DNA of 64,000 nucleotides from Laburnicola sp. R22_1. Its lineage: Eukaryota; Ascomycota; Dothideomycetes; Pleosporales; Didymosphaeriaceae. Shown here piece after piece: positions 23,314 to 34,908 of this stretch. Below the pieces are notes generated by a model. The model had not been told where the DNA came from. It did not search any database and saw nothing but the letters and a program-made list of their open reading frames with translations. The DNA is taken from assembly GCA_014281115.1 (NCBI GenBank), contig JACONQ010000013.1, positions 1,044,501-1,108,500 of the forward strand. The letters are read 5' to 3'. Position 1 is the first letter of the stretch. Each line of letters begins with the position of its first letter. Made by a program: the position numbers and the translations under genes.

Positions 23314-26197
23314 TCAGAACCCCCGAAACACCCACACCAGGTACAGGATATCCACCACAACATTGCCCGTAAAAACCACATACACCACCCCTTGATGTAT
23401 CCATCCCAGCTTTTCCTTCCGTGTCTGCATACTAATAACGGCGATAACACCCAACAAGAAATTGCAAATCGTCCCGAAGAGCACAACAGAATCAACGACA
23501 CCCCTCTCTTTCCGTCGGCTCGTTATCGTCATCATGCCTAGTATCACGTCGATAACAATAGCCATCGCTAGACATGCAGTATAAAGATGTTGTTTAATCG
23601 TCTCGGCTCTGTGCTGTCTGATCTCAATCTCATTGAGCAAACTCTGGCATTCATGGATGTTATGTCGCCTCATCCTACTGAGAGCATAGAAGTCGCGATG
23701 TGGATCTCGTAGCTTTCGAAATAGTCCACTGAAAAAGCCCTCCTGACGCCGTCTGGAATTCGCAGCAACAAATGTCCCATAATGGCTGGCTGGGGTTATT
23801 GGGGTCACTGGCGTTTCGTTTATAGTTTCATCGTCGCTGCTTTCCGTCGTTGACAGTGAGCTGTCCTCTTCCCATTCTTCCTTTACTCCAAAGAGTTTAC
23901 GGATTTTGGCTGCCCACTTTTCGAAAAGTTCTCGGCCAGGAAATGTGATTGCGGCATCAGGGTCCACGTATATATAGTACCCTTCATCTTCAGACTCGGG
24001 GTTATCATACTCGTTCCAGTAGCGTTGTGCTTCTGGCTCTGCTTGATGGGCTCCATGGTCCGCATGAGCTTTTCGCTTCTTCCGGAACGCTCGCAAGGGT
24101 GGCGCTTCTTCTACAAACTCAGGTGAGGAGATGATAGATGATTCTCCTTGTCGGGGTGTGGTGGATCTCGTCCAGCCATCAGAGCTGGAAGCTCCCGAAG
24201 CGGATGTTGTAGGAGGTGATCTGGATGAGCTAGCGATGCTGTTCGCTTGTCGTCGTTGCCGCTTGGTGGGAGGTGGAAGTTTCCGGATATCTTTGTCCAA
24301 TAGTGGCGTCTAGCATGGTCAGCTCCATTTCAAGCAAAATACTAACCGTTCAGCGTGGACACCCAACATACTAAGCACGAATGCGACGAAACTATGCGAC
24401 GAAACTATGACTGCGCACGACTTACCCAAATTGGCGCAGACATTGCGCTAGGTTTGCAACATGCCCAAACTGCCTGAGCCTGCAGTGAGAATCCGCGTAC
24501 TCGCTCCACCTTATGGAATTAGCATACTGTCCTTAAGAAGATGAGTCAACATACCAGATGGCTGTGATCTAGAGCCTGTATTAGTGATGAAGAACCTGCA
24601 CCTTCCCTGCGGATCTCTAAAATGGCGTGAGGAAAGCTGATGGATCCTGTCCGGGCAGCCGATAGCCACTCTTTTGTGCCCAAGTCTTTGTGTACTGTGC
24701 TTTTCATGAAGACGTCTTTGTCCAACGTGGCCCACATCCCTCCGGCGCTGTTGTTACGGAGACCCATGAATCTGGTACGCTTCGAGCATATACCCACAAT
24801 TGGTCGGACTTTTTTATGCACCTCCAGCCATTGACGAACGGCAGTAATATTTGTCGAAGCGGCCTTTGTTGTATTTGACACTTCCCGTCCCTGTCGCCCT
24901 GGTGAGGTTGCAATGGGAAGTGGAGCAGATGTATCGAGAAAACTAGGGAGCTGTTTTCTCGCTAGCTTGGCGGTGAGTACTGCTCGAGAAGAGGCTTCTT
25001 CAAGACCGAGAGCCACAACTGCGTCGCCAGATGATGTCCATCGAGCATTACCGGCGGCATTGACCTGTAGAGTACCGGGGGTCTCTTCGTCAGAGCCAAG
25101 CGAACTAGCATTTTGTCTGATGGCGAATGACTCCGGATGGTCGAGGACCAAAAGGCCAACCCCATCTTCGCTACCTAAGACCCCGTCCGAACTGGTAGAA
25201 GACCCATGTCGCTTGAGGATTGGTCTTGCTTCGGAAGAGTCCTTTGTCGTCGGCGGGCTAGACGCGGTGATGAGGCTCATGTGTTGCAATAAGAGCACTT
25301 CAACCTCAACAATATGATCTGGATGTATCCAGTAGGTGGCTTTGTTCCCATTGGATCCCAAGGGAGTCAACGACAGCGCGAGGTCGAAATCAAGTTCACA
25401 ACCCCCTTGACTAGCTTGAGAGATTCGCACCGTCGGCGATGAAGTATCGGCGCCAATTGCAGGGTAAGATTCACCGAGGCCATCGAACGGCGCGCGCAAG
25501 GCACCTAGAACATTAATGTATTGAGTGAGAAGGTATCCGAGGTCCAGCTGATAGAAACTGGTAGGATTACTCGTGACTTGTTCCCTGAACTGGCGTTCTA
25601 GATCTGAATCATTCGTCCATCGCTTGTACTTCTTCAGAATCTTGCGGAAGCCTGTCCGCTGGGCAACTTGAAATCGCGACAACGAGCGAATCTCTTCACC
25701 GGCCCTAGAAAGTGTCAACGATGTTTCTAAGATGTCACGAGATCAACAAGCTACTTACTTGGCAACATCTGCATCAATCTTGGCATACTTCTCTACTATG
25801 CGTGCGGAAAGCCGATCCCCGGAGGCTCGTCGCTCCTGTAGCTGCTGCTCAAGGTTCTTATTAATGTGTTCAAGCCGGCGTTCGATTTCGCCGCTCTTGC
25901 TTCGAATGAAAAGATTGACGCGATCATGTTGGGCCTTGAGGGCTTTATAGAAGGTGCTGCCAAAGACTTTCTCGCTCGATCCGCCCTGGCCTGGAATAGA
26001 TAGCGCTTTACCAGTACCGGAGGTTGTCTGGTGTTTGATGATGTCTTTGAGGTAGTCGTAGTCAATGTTGTCTATTTTCGGGCACAATGTGTTAGCTTTC
26101 TAGAATCTGGACGTGCAATGCGTGGTGGCAGTGTCAAATGCTTACAATGACCCCATTCGGGTGTAGACCGCTGGCGCAGGGTATCACCGTATTTCAT
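23314..26197 (-). CDS. Vtc5-like protein: SPX domain, VTC-like domain and C-terminal membrane segments
   Basis: Five-exon model: 26197-26146, 26071-25759, 25704-24555, 24509-24426 and 24309-23314; 864 aa, all phases consistent. The SPX domain starts at Met1 (MKYGDTLRQRSTPEW, then YNIDYDYLKDII) and includes the lysine-rich KILKKYKR surface near residue 150, which in this family binds inositol pyrophosphates. A VTC-like fold follows (KKVRPIVGICSKRTRFMG, then WATLDKDVFM and FPHAILEIRR). The C-terminus has three hydrophobic segments (AIVIDVILGM; VVLFGTICNFLLGVIAVISM; VVYVVFTGNVVVDILYLVWVF). This order matches yeast Vtc5, which stimulates polyphosphate synthesis by the vacuolar VTC complex. The small exon 24509-24426 joins what otherwise look like two separate genes. 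The intron 24310-24425 contains a 13-bp tandem duplication. Confidence 0.88.
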
Positions 26198-27503
26198 ATC
26201 CCAAGGGAGTCTATGGAGATGGACCAATAACGTGCGGCGGGAAGATTTCCCTGTACAGCCTTGTGAGGATAGCTATGCGCGTTAGATCCCTACATGGACA
26301 TTGAGGAATCGAGGATTGAGGGCCATACCGAGACGTGTGTTGTCAGGTACGGGTGGAGATTTGAGAACGAGAAGCAAGACGACTTCCGTTAGTCAACTAG
26401 CGTTGAAGTCATGTGCAGGGCCCGTATGACGCAAGAGTGGAGGTGAGTCGCGACTGCACGAAGCTTGCAAGCGTGGAAAGAACGGGAGAGCGGCTGGCGC
26501 TCGTGTAGAAATTCAAATTGGTCGGGGTAGCAAATTCAAATTGGTCGGTGTAGCAGTGAAGAAGAAGTGGAGGAGGGAAGCGCAGCACGCGGAAGAGCCT
26601 ATCTGATACGGCGGCAATAGTACTGTATACAACAAGTTTATCGCCGGGAGGCTAGCGCGTGCGGGGACGGGGATCACCTTGCCGCGATGCGAACTCCCGG
26701 TCTGCTTCGCATAAAACGTGCCGGATGAAGCCCTTCCTTGCAACACGTGTCGATGTTCTCAAACATCGCCGTGGCTGATGGCCTGGAGCTGGAAATAGCT
26801 CTCACAGACTTCTAATTCAGATATGCATCCAGGAGTCCTGTCAAGCGGAAGTCGGCATGGACCATTGGCATCCGCATGGCTTCGTAATCGTTGCTGCTAA
26901 ATTTGCCGTCGCCCTTGAAAAGCGTCGAGGGCCGTCGTTACAACTGTTTACCCGGCGCCCTGACTCGTTTTCGAAGCAAAGCGTGCTGAGTGGCGCGATT
27001 GGGACTGCCTCGTGCGGCACGCTCGATGGAAGCCGGGGAGGGTTCGGGTGGATTCGTTCGTCACGAGGGTGCGATTACAGGCGGAGCGCAGAAGAGGGTG
27101 ACGGCGCTCTGCAGCTCATGTTTGACTTGGCGAATCGAACAATACACAGGGCCACGAAGGATCAATATGCACAAGTGGGGGGCGTTCATAGATTCACCCG
27201 AGTGGTTCGAAGTTTTTTTTCGCGATAATCCATCACACGCTCAGATGCCGGATGCGTGTATGTGCGGTAGACCCCGTGGGATCCTGCATGTCTAGCCACG
27301 ATACGCTTGCAAGCTTTCATTCGCGTCCATGCAGCTGGGACAAGGTTCTGGAAACATTCGAATTCAAAACGGTAAAGATAAGCTTCAACCAGCCAACCAT
27401 TTCACTTCATTCGCAAGAACGCCGACCGTTTATGTACACTGCATGACCGCCTACATGGTCTAGATCCGCAAAGATTCCGACAAGATTAACTGGATTAACT
27501 GGA
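26198..27503. other. Intergenic between ILV6 3' end and Vtc5-like promoter
   Basis: No convincing gene. Contains a 23-bp tandem duplication at 26509-26554 and, just downstream of the ILV6 stop, a short GGATTAACT repeat (about 27484-27506). Confidence 0.5.
26509..26554. repeat. 23-bp tandem duplication
   Basis: Two copies of a 23-bp unit (AAATTCAAATTGGTCGG then GGTAGC or TGTAGC) lie head to tail, differing at one base. It is about 310 bp upstream of the Vtc5-like start codon, so a promoter role is possible but not shown. Confidence 0.8.
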
Positions 27504-28538
27504 TTAACCCGGCGGGAGGGTGCTCTGGTCGACGACATCTTGAGCGTCCTTCTCGTCGGCCTCGTTCGGGCCGTGGAGCGGTGAGCGTGGTAGCGCCATG
27601 AGACCTGCAGATGGTCAGTTATACATGGAAAGACATCTTTTGCGAACCGTCTTACCTGTCCTGGCAGATTCCAAGATGCCAAACGGAGCGATGAGCTTCA
27701 TAAACGCATCGATCCGGTACGACTTCGCAGAGACTTCGACGATGCAGTTGTTGGTGCTGATATCTAGCACCTTGCCGCCGAACTGATGGGTCAGAAACGT
27801 GATGTCCTTGAGATGCTCGTGTTTCTGTCGAAGTGCTTGGCTGACGGGCAGATTGCCAGGATGGTAGTCCCTCTTCAACGTTTCGCGGGCTGCTGCAGTG
27901 GCAATAGCTTCGCGATCCTGCTCGGACAAGTCGTCTAGCGAGACACCCTCTTCCAACTCGGGCACTTGAGCCATCTCGCGGTGATGGGCGAGGAGCTCCT
28001 CAAAGTACTCCGGGCCCAAGATGGAGACCTTGGCGAGGAGCAATTCACGCTGCACAAGGGGCGACTGGGTGTAGTCAAGGACAGCCCATACTGGGACGAG
28101 GTCTTCGAGCTGGCGCCTCGCTTGCTCTATGACGCCATCCTGTCCCTGGAGCACAATCGTCATGCGCGACAGGTCGTCGACCTCGGTGTTGCATACGACC
28201 AAGCTGTCGATGTTGAAGCCACGAGCCGCGAGAATTCCCGAGACGCGGGAGAGCACGCCGGGCTCGTTCTGGACCAAGCAGTTCAGGATATGGCGCTTCG
28301 GGGGAGCCTGCGAGGGCAATGGCGTTTCGTAGAGGATGCTGCTGACGGCAGCCTGCGCAGACCACGCTGGGCGGTCCTCGGTCGGGAGGGGCGCAATGCG
28401 ACGGTGGAGAGCCTTGTACGCCAGAGCTTGCGTGGACGAGGAGCTCGAAGCTCGGCTTTGGTGACGGACGCCGTTTGCGCCTTGCCGGCTCAGTAGGCTG
28501 CGGAGAGGCAGCGCCTGGACGGCCCGCCGGGAAGCCAT
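27504..28538 (-). CDS. ILV6: Acetolactate synthase regulatory (small) subunit, mitochondrial
   Basis: Two exons: 28538-27656 and 27604-27504; 327 aa. It is the regulatory partner of acetolactate synthase in valine, leucine and isoleucine synthesis; in fungi it mediates valine feedback. The N-terminus is Arg/Ser/Ala-rich with almost no acidic residues in the first 40, fitting a mitochondrial presequence. An ACT domain begins near residue 80 (HILNCLVQNEPGVLSRVSG, GFNIDSLVV), and the C-terminal regulatory domain follows (YFEELLAHHREMA, HQFGGKVLDIS, FGILESARTG). The last exon adds a tail starting LMALPRSPL. The start lies 248 bp from the divergent KH-protein start, so the two share a promoter region. 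Confidence 0.96.
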
Positions 28539-28786
28539 GGTGAAGGCAATGGCCGCAGCGAGGGCAACTGGGCTGCAGAGATGCTGGATGGGTCACTGTC
28601 GACGGCGGAGGTGGTGACATGCTCCATATTTCCAGGAACTTTGGAAGCCCGCCGATCACGGGGACAGGGTGGGCACGGACCCGGCTTGGCGCTGCTCGCT
28701 ACAGAGTACTTTGCGCGCCTGCTGATGAGCCTCCACCGCGACCTGCGACCATCAACCTCGCCTCTCCGCGCTGTCATCACACCACC
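28539..28786. promoter_or_regulatory. Shared divergent promoter region, ILV6 / KH protein
   Basis: Only 248 bp separate the two divergent start codons. The segment is GC-rich and includes both 5' leaders. I did not see an unambiguous TATA box. A Gcn4-type site for ILV6 control was not confirmed by eye. Confidence 0.5.
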
Positions 28787-30751
28787 ATGTCTGAAGACTC
28801 TCGCCCGCGCTCGCGCTTCGACAGGGACGAGTCCGACCGTCCGCCGCGCTCGCGCTTCGATCGCCGCTCGCGGTCTCCTCCAAGCAGGGAGCGCGAGTCG
28901 CGACGCACGCGCACGCGCAGCCCTGTCGGCCGTGGCGTCTCAAACAGCCCCGCCAGCGCTGAGGCGAAGAAGGCGAAGGTGACGGATGCTGCTGCAGCAG
29001 CGGCCGCCGCGGCTGCGAGGATCAACGCGCAGATCCAGGCGAAGAAGGGCATCCAGCATGTCGATGTGCCCCCCATTCGCGCTGTAAGGAGCCTGCCCGC
29101 CACCGGACTGGCGTTTACTGACACACACCGCAGGCTCCTAGTCCTCCAGTCGTCCGGTCCCCAGCTGCGAGCACCGGCAAGGCCACCGCAGGCGAGATCT
29201 ACCAGCAGGACGGCGACTTCATCAAGGACATAGAAATCAATGATCTTAAGAACCGATACACACTGACTAAAGGAGCCGAACAAAAAAGGGTAATTAAATT
29301 CTGCCGTCACTGATCCTCCAAGGGCGTTTTCCTGCACCCCCGCTTCCGGCTGTTCTATATTCCTAGCTTGCTAGACTGCCAGAGTGCTACACGCCAAAGC
29401 GAGGGCCCCTGTTGTTGAGCGTTTTCAGAGCTTACAGACTTCTAGCCGCCCCGTACATTCTGCAAGTGCTGACCTCTACTGTGACATTTAGATCAAAGAC
29501 GAGACAGGCGCCGGTACGCTATCCCTGAACATTGTTTAACCGTGTAGATTCACCTGCTTATACATTTACAAGATGTCACTACTCGAGGCGAATATTACCC
29601 CGACAAGGCCTTGGCCACAGCAGTCGTAAGTTTGAGCTCTTTATGTCCCTGATGTAGAAGCTGACCCAGATAGCAACCTCCGCTTTACCTTCGCGTTACT
29701 AGCACCTCGAAAGAAGGCCTCGAAGCGGCCGTGAAGATGATCAATGAACTGATGCAGCGAGAGTTGCCCGACTTGGTTGATCAGCGTAGATTCCGTCGTC
29801 GTGAACCAGAGCCATTTGAGCGCGACGAGTTCGGTCGGGTATGTTGTCTGGATGTTCCCAATAGCGGAGGCTAACAATCATAGCGCAAATGGCCCGAGGA
29901 AAAGATTCCGGTCGACCTAGAGCCGATTCATGGCTTCAACTTGCGCGCGCAGGTGGTTGGTCGCGGTGGAGACAACGTCAAATACATCCAACAAGAGACC
30001 GGTTGCAAAGTCCAGATCAAGGGTCGCGGCTCGGGCTTCATGGAGCAGCAGTCGGGCGTCGAGAGCGACGAGCCCATGTTCCTTCACATTGCCGGACCGA
30101 AACCGGAGGGAGTGGCGCAGGCCAAGGAGCTGTGCGAAGAACTGCTCAAGAAAGTGAGGGACGATTACCAGACTCACAAAGAGAACGCGTCGCAGGGTCG
30201 GTTCGGCGGCGCAGGCGACCGCTATTCGAACGGACGCCCAGGATATGGAGACCGCGACCGCAGCCAGAGCTACGGACCGAGCGGGTACGGAGGTTACGGC
30301 GGCTACGGCGGCCACCACGGCGGCCACAACGACGTCCAATCCCCCGTTGTTGCGAGCGACGTCAATCAATCTGGCGATGCGAGCAATCAAGCTGCTTGGG
30401 CTGCCTATTATGCTCAACAAGCCGCACAGACCGGACAGGCAGATCCGTATGCGCAGTACGGCGGCCAAGAGGCGTACATGCAGTGGTACTATGCCCAGTA
30501 CTATCAGACCGGTCAAGTAGGTACACAGCAGTCGCCTCCTCCTGGGACTGCTGCCGCCGCCCCTCCCCCTCCTCCTTCAGAGCCTGCTCCTCCAGGCGCT
30601 GTACCCCCTCCCCCTCCTCCTTCCGGGTCGCCTCCCGGGGGTTACAATGCGGTGCGTCTGAATTTCATGTTCCCTTCCCGTCGCTAATTCAAATTCCTGT
30701 TCCCTTCCCGTTACTAATTCCTCTTAGGTCCCACCGCCCCCTGGTATGTAA
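28787..30751 (+). CDS. KH-domain RNA-binding protein, KHDC4/BLOM7-like
   Basis: Seven-exon model: 28787-29083, 29134-29289, 29492-29513, 29573-29625, 29674-29838, 29884-30651 and 30728-30751; 494 aa, all phases consistent. The order is an Arg/Ser-rich N-terminus (residues 1-50), an Ala tract near 70, a first KH-like region (EIEINDLKNRYTLTKG, DETGADVTTRGEYYPDKALA), then a KH domain with FNLRAQVVGRGGDNVKYIQ and QIKGRGSGFMEQ (about residues 260-310). The tail is Gly/Tyr- and Gln-rich, with proline runs. The human relative acts with spliceosomal proteins; a splicing role here is inference. Exon 3 is only 22 nt and lies inside the first KH-like region. Confidence 0.9.
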
Positions 30752-31189
30752 GTGCACAGGGAGCAGACCGTAGTTTGCATGGCCGGATTTCGATGTTTCT
30801 TTATTAGTCGGAGTGCAGTTGTGGTTTCATTTCTTCCGATGGGTTATTCTTCGGACAGATACCACCAGTTTCATCTTCTGGCTTGTCGGGCTTGTCTGGT
30901 TGGTTCTTGGTCTTAAGGGATTCGTAGCCGATCAGGATAGCCCCAAATTGATTGCATTCTTCTCGTGGTTGAATCAGATACTGGAAATGTGCGCATATGC
31001 ACAGTAACCTGAAATCGTGATGGTTGAGTGCAGAGGTCGTAAGGGTCGAGGTTCTCGAAACCTTGATGACTCCGACTCCGCGCCGATTGGTCAGAGCTTC
31101 GTCAGGTCCGACTTCGCGATCGACAAATTTCTAGTGTGAGAGGTTCAGCCTCCAGCCTCCACTGCATTGTGCCAGATTACGCCGTGAAC
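30752..31189. other. Intergenic between KH gene and aconitase
   Basis: About 440 bp holding the KH gene's 3' flank and the aconitase promoter and leader. No other feature seen. Confidence 0.5.
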
Positions 31190-34032
31190 ATGCTGGCGCA
31201 GTCGATGCGGGTCGGGCAGGCTGCCAATTGCAGGGTGAGTCAGTCTTGAATTCAGAATGCAGGCGGGACTATCGGAACCTACGACGGTGCAGAGGAAGAG
31301 CATGCGTCGCATCTTCAATAACATTAAGCGCTAATTTTACCAGTCGCTACTATACACCCCGCTTCAAAATGCACGTATATCATCGCGGAGATGCCTAGCC
31401 ACCTCGCACGACGTTTCCTACCGCAAAGTCGACCTGGCCTCCCGCACGCCGCCGTACCGGAAGCTGCTCTCGCGTCTTGAGGAAGTCCGACGCGTGCTCG
31501 GCTCAACCAGACAATTGACGCTGGCCGAGAAGATTCTCTACTCGCATCTCGATAATCCTGAGGAGTCGCTACTCTCCGGCACGAATAATGGCAAAGACAT
31601 TAGGGGAAAGACAAACCTCAAGCTCAAACCTGATCGCGTGGCCATGCAGGACGCGTCGGCGCAGATGGCGCTGCTGCAGTTCATGTCGTGCGGGCTGCCG
31701 AGTACAGCGGTTCCGGCGAGTATACACTGCGATCATATGATTGTGGGGGAGAAAGGTGCGGATGTGGATCTGCCGGAATCAATCAAGGGAAATAAGGAGG
31801 TGTTTGATTTCCTGGAGAGTGCGGGGAAAAAGTACGGAATTGAGTTCTGGCCGCCTGGTGCGGGCATCATTCATCAGTCTGTGCTGGAGAATTACTCGGC
31901 TCCTGGATTGATGATGCTGGGTACGGACAGTCACACGCCGAATGCCGGTGGGTTGGGAGCAATCGCAATCGGTGTGGGAGGTGCGGATGCGGTGGATGCT
32001 CTTGTGGATGCCCCTTGGGAGCTAAAAGCGCCTAAAATTCTAGGTGTCAGACTAGAGGGCGAGCTCAGCGGATGGGCGTCTCCGAAGGACGTGATCCTCA
32101 ACCTAGTCGGCCAGCTCACCGTGAGGGTAAGCCAGTGCAACTCTCAGATGCGATTATTTTGCTAACACGTAGCAGGGTGGGACTGGATTCATCATCGAAT
32201 ACTTTGGACCTGGTGTTGAGTCACTCAGTTGCACTGGCATGGCTACAATATGTATGCAGGCTATTCTGATTTGGCTGGCTTGTATAAACTAACTTCCTTG
32301 CTAGGTAATATGGGTGCTGAAGTCGGGGCCACGACCTCTCTTTTCCCGTTTTCGCCTGCCCACGTACCGTATCTTGAAGCCACACACCGAGGACCCATTG
32401 CCCAAGCAGCATCCAAGATCGCTAGCTCGCCCATGGAACGGAATCTCCTGCGCGCTGATTCTGAGGTAGAGTACGACAAGGTCATCACTATTGATCTCTC
32501 GACCCTCGAGCCTCACATCAACGGCCCTTTCACACCCGACCTTTCCACGCCTCTATCCAAGTTCAAGTCTGTTGTTGAAGAGAAGGACTGGCCCAGGACG
32601 TTTGGCGCTGGCCTTATCGGCAGTTGCACGAATAGCTCGTACCAAGATATGACGCGTTCTGAGGAGATAGTCAAGCAAGCTACTGCTGCTGGTCTCAAAC
32701 CGAAAGCAGACTTCTTCATCACCCCCGGTAGCGAGCAGATTAGGGCCACTCTCGATCGCGACAACACCCTCTCCACCTTTACGACTGCTGGCGGCACTGT
32801 TCTTGCCAATGCATGTGGAGTAAGTATATTCTAATCCTCTATACAGCCACTGGGCAAAACTTTGAGTACAGTTGGCCTTGGTATTGCTCATCCTAGGGTA
32901 ACACATGGTACTCAATCTTTTGTCCTAATACTATACCTACTATTACACGACTAACTTATACTTATAGCCTTGCATCGGAATGTGGCGGCGCACAGATTCG
33001 ACAAGCCCAGATGGACCCAAGAAAGGGGAGGCCAATGCGATCTTCACCTCATATAATCGCAATTTTCCCGGACGTAACGATGGCAACCGAGGAACGATGA
33101 ACTTTCTCGCCTCTCCCGAACTCATCACAGCCATGACATACTCAGGCTCAACCACGTTCAATCCCATGACCGACAGCATACCCACACCATCTGGTGAGCC
33201 CTTCAAGTTCTCCCCGCCGAAAGGCTCTGAACTCCCCGCTGCTGGCTTTGAGGAAGGGAACCCAGATTTCCAGCCTACACCGGGCGTTCCCGACCCGAGC
33301 GTCGAGATCAACGTTGACCCAAGCTCCACTCGTCTGGCATTGCTCGACCCCTTCTCCGCGTTCCCCAACTCGGAACTTGAATCCCTCCGCGTGCTTTACA
33401 AGGTGAAGGGTCAATGTACAACAGACACGATCTCGGCTGCGGGACCTTGGCTCAAATACAAGGGCCACCTGCCCAACATTGCCGAGAACACACTCATCGG
33501 GGCTGTGAATGCGGCGACTGGCGAAGTGAACGTGGCGTACGACGTCGACGGCAGCAAGGCAGGCATTCCTGAGCTCGCCAAGAGATGGAAGGAGAAGGGC
33601 CAGGAATGGCTCGTTGTTGCCGAGCACAATTACGGAGAGGGCTCCGCGCGGGAACATGCAGCCCTTCAGCCTCGCTATCTCGGAGGCCGCATTATCCTGT
33701 GTAAATCCTTCGCGCGTATCCACGAAACCAACCTCAAGAAGCAGGGCATTGTCCCTCTGACGTTTGCCAACGAAAATGACTACGACCTCTTTGACGCATG
33801 CGACGAGGTGGCTACACGTGGATTGTTGGATGTGTTGAGGAGCAGGGGCAAGGGGGAGGTAGAACTGGTGATCAAGCAGAAGGACGGTAGCGAGAAGGTG
33901 GTCAAGACAAAGCACACGCTGAGCGAGGACCAATGTGGATTCGTGCTTGCTGGCAGTGCTTTGAACCTACTGGCGAGAAATGCGCAGGAGCAGAGGGAGG
34001 AGATTACCAGAGCTAACGAGCTGTCTGATTAG
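31190..34032 (+). CDS. Mitochondrial aconitate hydratase, Aco2-type
   Basis: Five-exon model: 31190-31234, 31344-32126, 32176-32251, 32305-32819 and 32968-34032; 827 aa, all phases consistent. The N-terminal ~35 residues ([10 protein letters not shown], then [11 protein letters not shown]) are basic and lack acidic residues, as expected for matrix import. Core signatures: [31 protein letters not shown], and the three 4Fe-4S cysteines in SCTNSS and ACGPCIG. The swivel domain has [17 protein letters not shown]. It interconverts citrate or homocitrate-derived acids. The sequence resembles the second fungal aconitase (Aco2/AcoB), which in yeast contributes to lysine synthesis, more than the main TCA enzyme; that subtype call is from memory of the family. 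Intron 4 (148 nt) carries a 90-bp MITE. Long open frames on the opposite strand are shadows. Confidence 0.95.
32844..32933. mobile_element. MITE copy 2, inside aconitase intron 4
   Basis: TA duplications at 32842-32843 and 32934-32935 flank a 90-bp element with imperfect ~27-bp inverted repeats (GGGCAAAACTTTGAGTAC against the complement of GTACTCAATCTTTTGTCC). The intron runs 32820-32967; without the element and one TA it would be 56 nt, like its neighbours. Confidence 0.88.
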
Positions 34033-34908
34033 AGGGAAAAGAGCTAGGCGGATTTGGTGTCTTGGTGTTTTCTGTATGTATACGTATACTTACATTAGCG
34101 TGAAGTTTGAGCAAATGTAAAACTGTCAGCGATGTCACTTAGGCTTGGACTGTTATTACTAGGACAGAGTCTGGATACTGTGTCTTACCCCAGGATGGGT
34201 ACTCAAACTTTTGTCCGGTAGTTGTATCTCTTTGGGCAGACGGTGAGGCAGCGGAAATGCGGCTCGACTGCCTCCATGATGCGATATCTGCAATGGTACC
34301 CGAAGGATTCCCTTCTCTTGCAGAGATAGCCTTATCTTGCTGCACGCGCCCGGGAGAAATGGCACAGGAGCCGGTCATTCCGTCTGACCGCAGTGACCGG
34401 TGACAAGCTCGGAACCGGGCTACGTGCCGGCGAAACACCCCAAATGACAGCCACACGCATCAGCCACGCAATCAAGCGGCAGCGCTAAACCGCATGCGGG
34501 CGGCAGTCGGAACAGTCGGAACAAAGGTGGGCAATGGCAGCGCGGCCGGGGATCACGAGACCGGCTGCCTCGGGCACTAGCGCAGCGCTTATGTCATTGG
34601 GGGCGGGAGCCGTTCGTGGAGAAGCCGTGTTGCCGGGCGGGTGCTGGGGTCGAGTGGCTGGTGACCTGTTTTGGAACGGGCCATGGTCCGCTGCACGGTT
34701 ACGCGGTTCGCAGGGTGTGTGTATAAGAGGAGGATTGGGCCCGGTTTGGGGACATGATATCTTTTCTGTCGCCATCTTCAGAGTATACGTCGGGAAGATT
34801 ATATACAAAACAACAAACAACATCTTTAACTCAGACATCCCAATCACCCAACATCCAAACATCTCTCGAGCTCATCACTACACCACACCTCCGCTCCAGC
34901 AACAGGTG
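34033..34908. other. Intergenic with MITE copy 3
   Basis: Holds the aconitase 3' flank, a MITE copy at 34156-34224, and a GC-rich segment leading to the next gene. No extra gene is supported, although the frame of the downstream gene is open for 375 bp upstream of its likely start. Confidence 0.55.
34156..34224. mobile_element. MITE copy 3, internally deleted (~69 bp)
   Basis: Inverted-orientation relative of copies 1 and 2: CTAGGACAGAGTCTGGATAC at one end and GTACTCAAACTTTTGTCC at the other, ending before TA at 34225-34226. About 20 bp of the central region present in copy 2 (GCAATACCAAGGCC-type) is missing. It lies about 125 bp past the aconitase stop. Confidence 0.75.

Noticed and set aside
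23314..24300. A separate 328-aa membrane protein gene
   Set aside because: It has no ATG at its 5' end and an in-frame TAG just upstream; splice signals join it to the SPX/VTC exons.
26857..27228. Plus-strand frame of 123 codons between the Vtc5-like gene and ILV6
   Set aside because: No recognisable domain, mixed codon use, and overlapping frames of similar quality; treated as intergenic.
29917..30516. Minus-strand frame of 199 codons over the KH gene
   Set aside because: Shadow of the Gly/Ala/Gln-rich coding exon on the plus strand.
33148..33933. Long minus-strand frame (261 codons) inside the aconitase gene
   Set aside because: It lies fully within the last aconitase exon, whose protein matches the family along its whole length; the opposite frame shows no domain.
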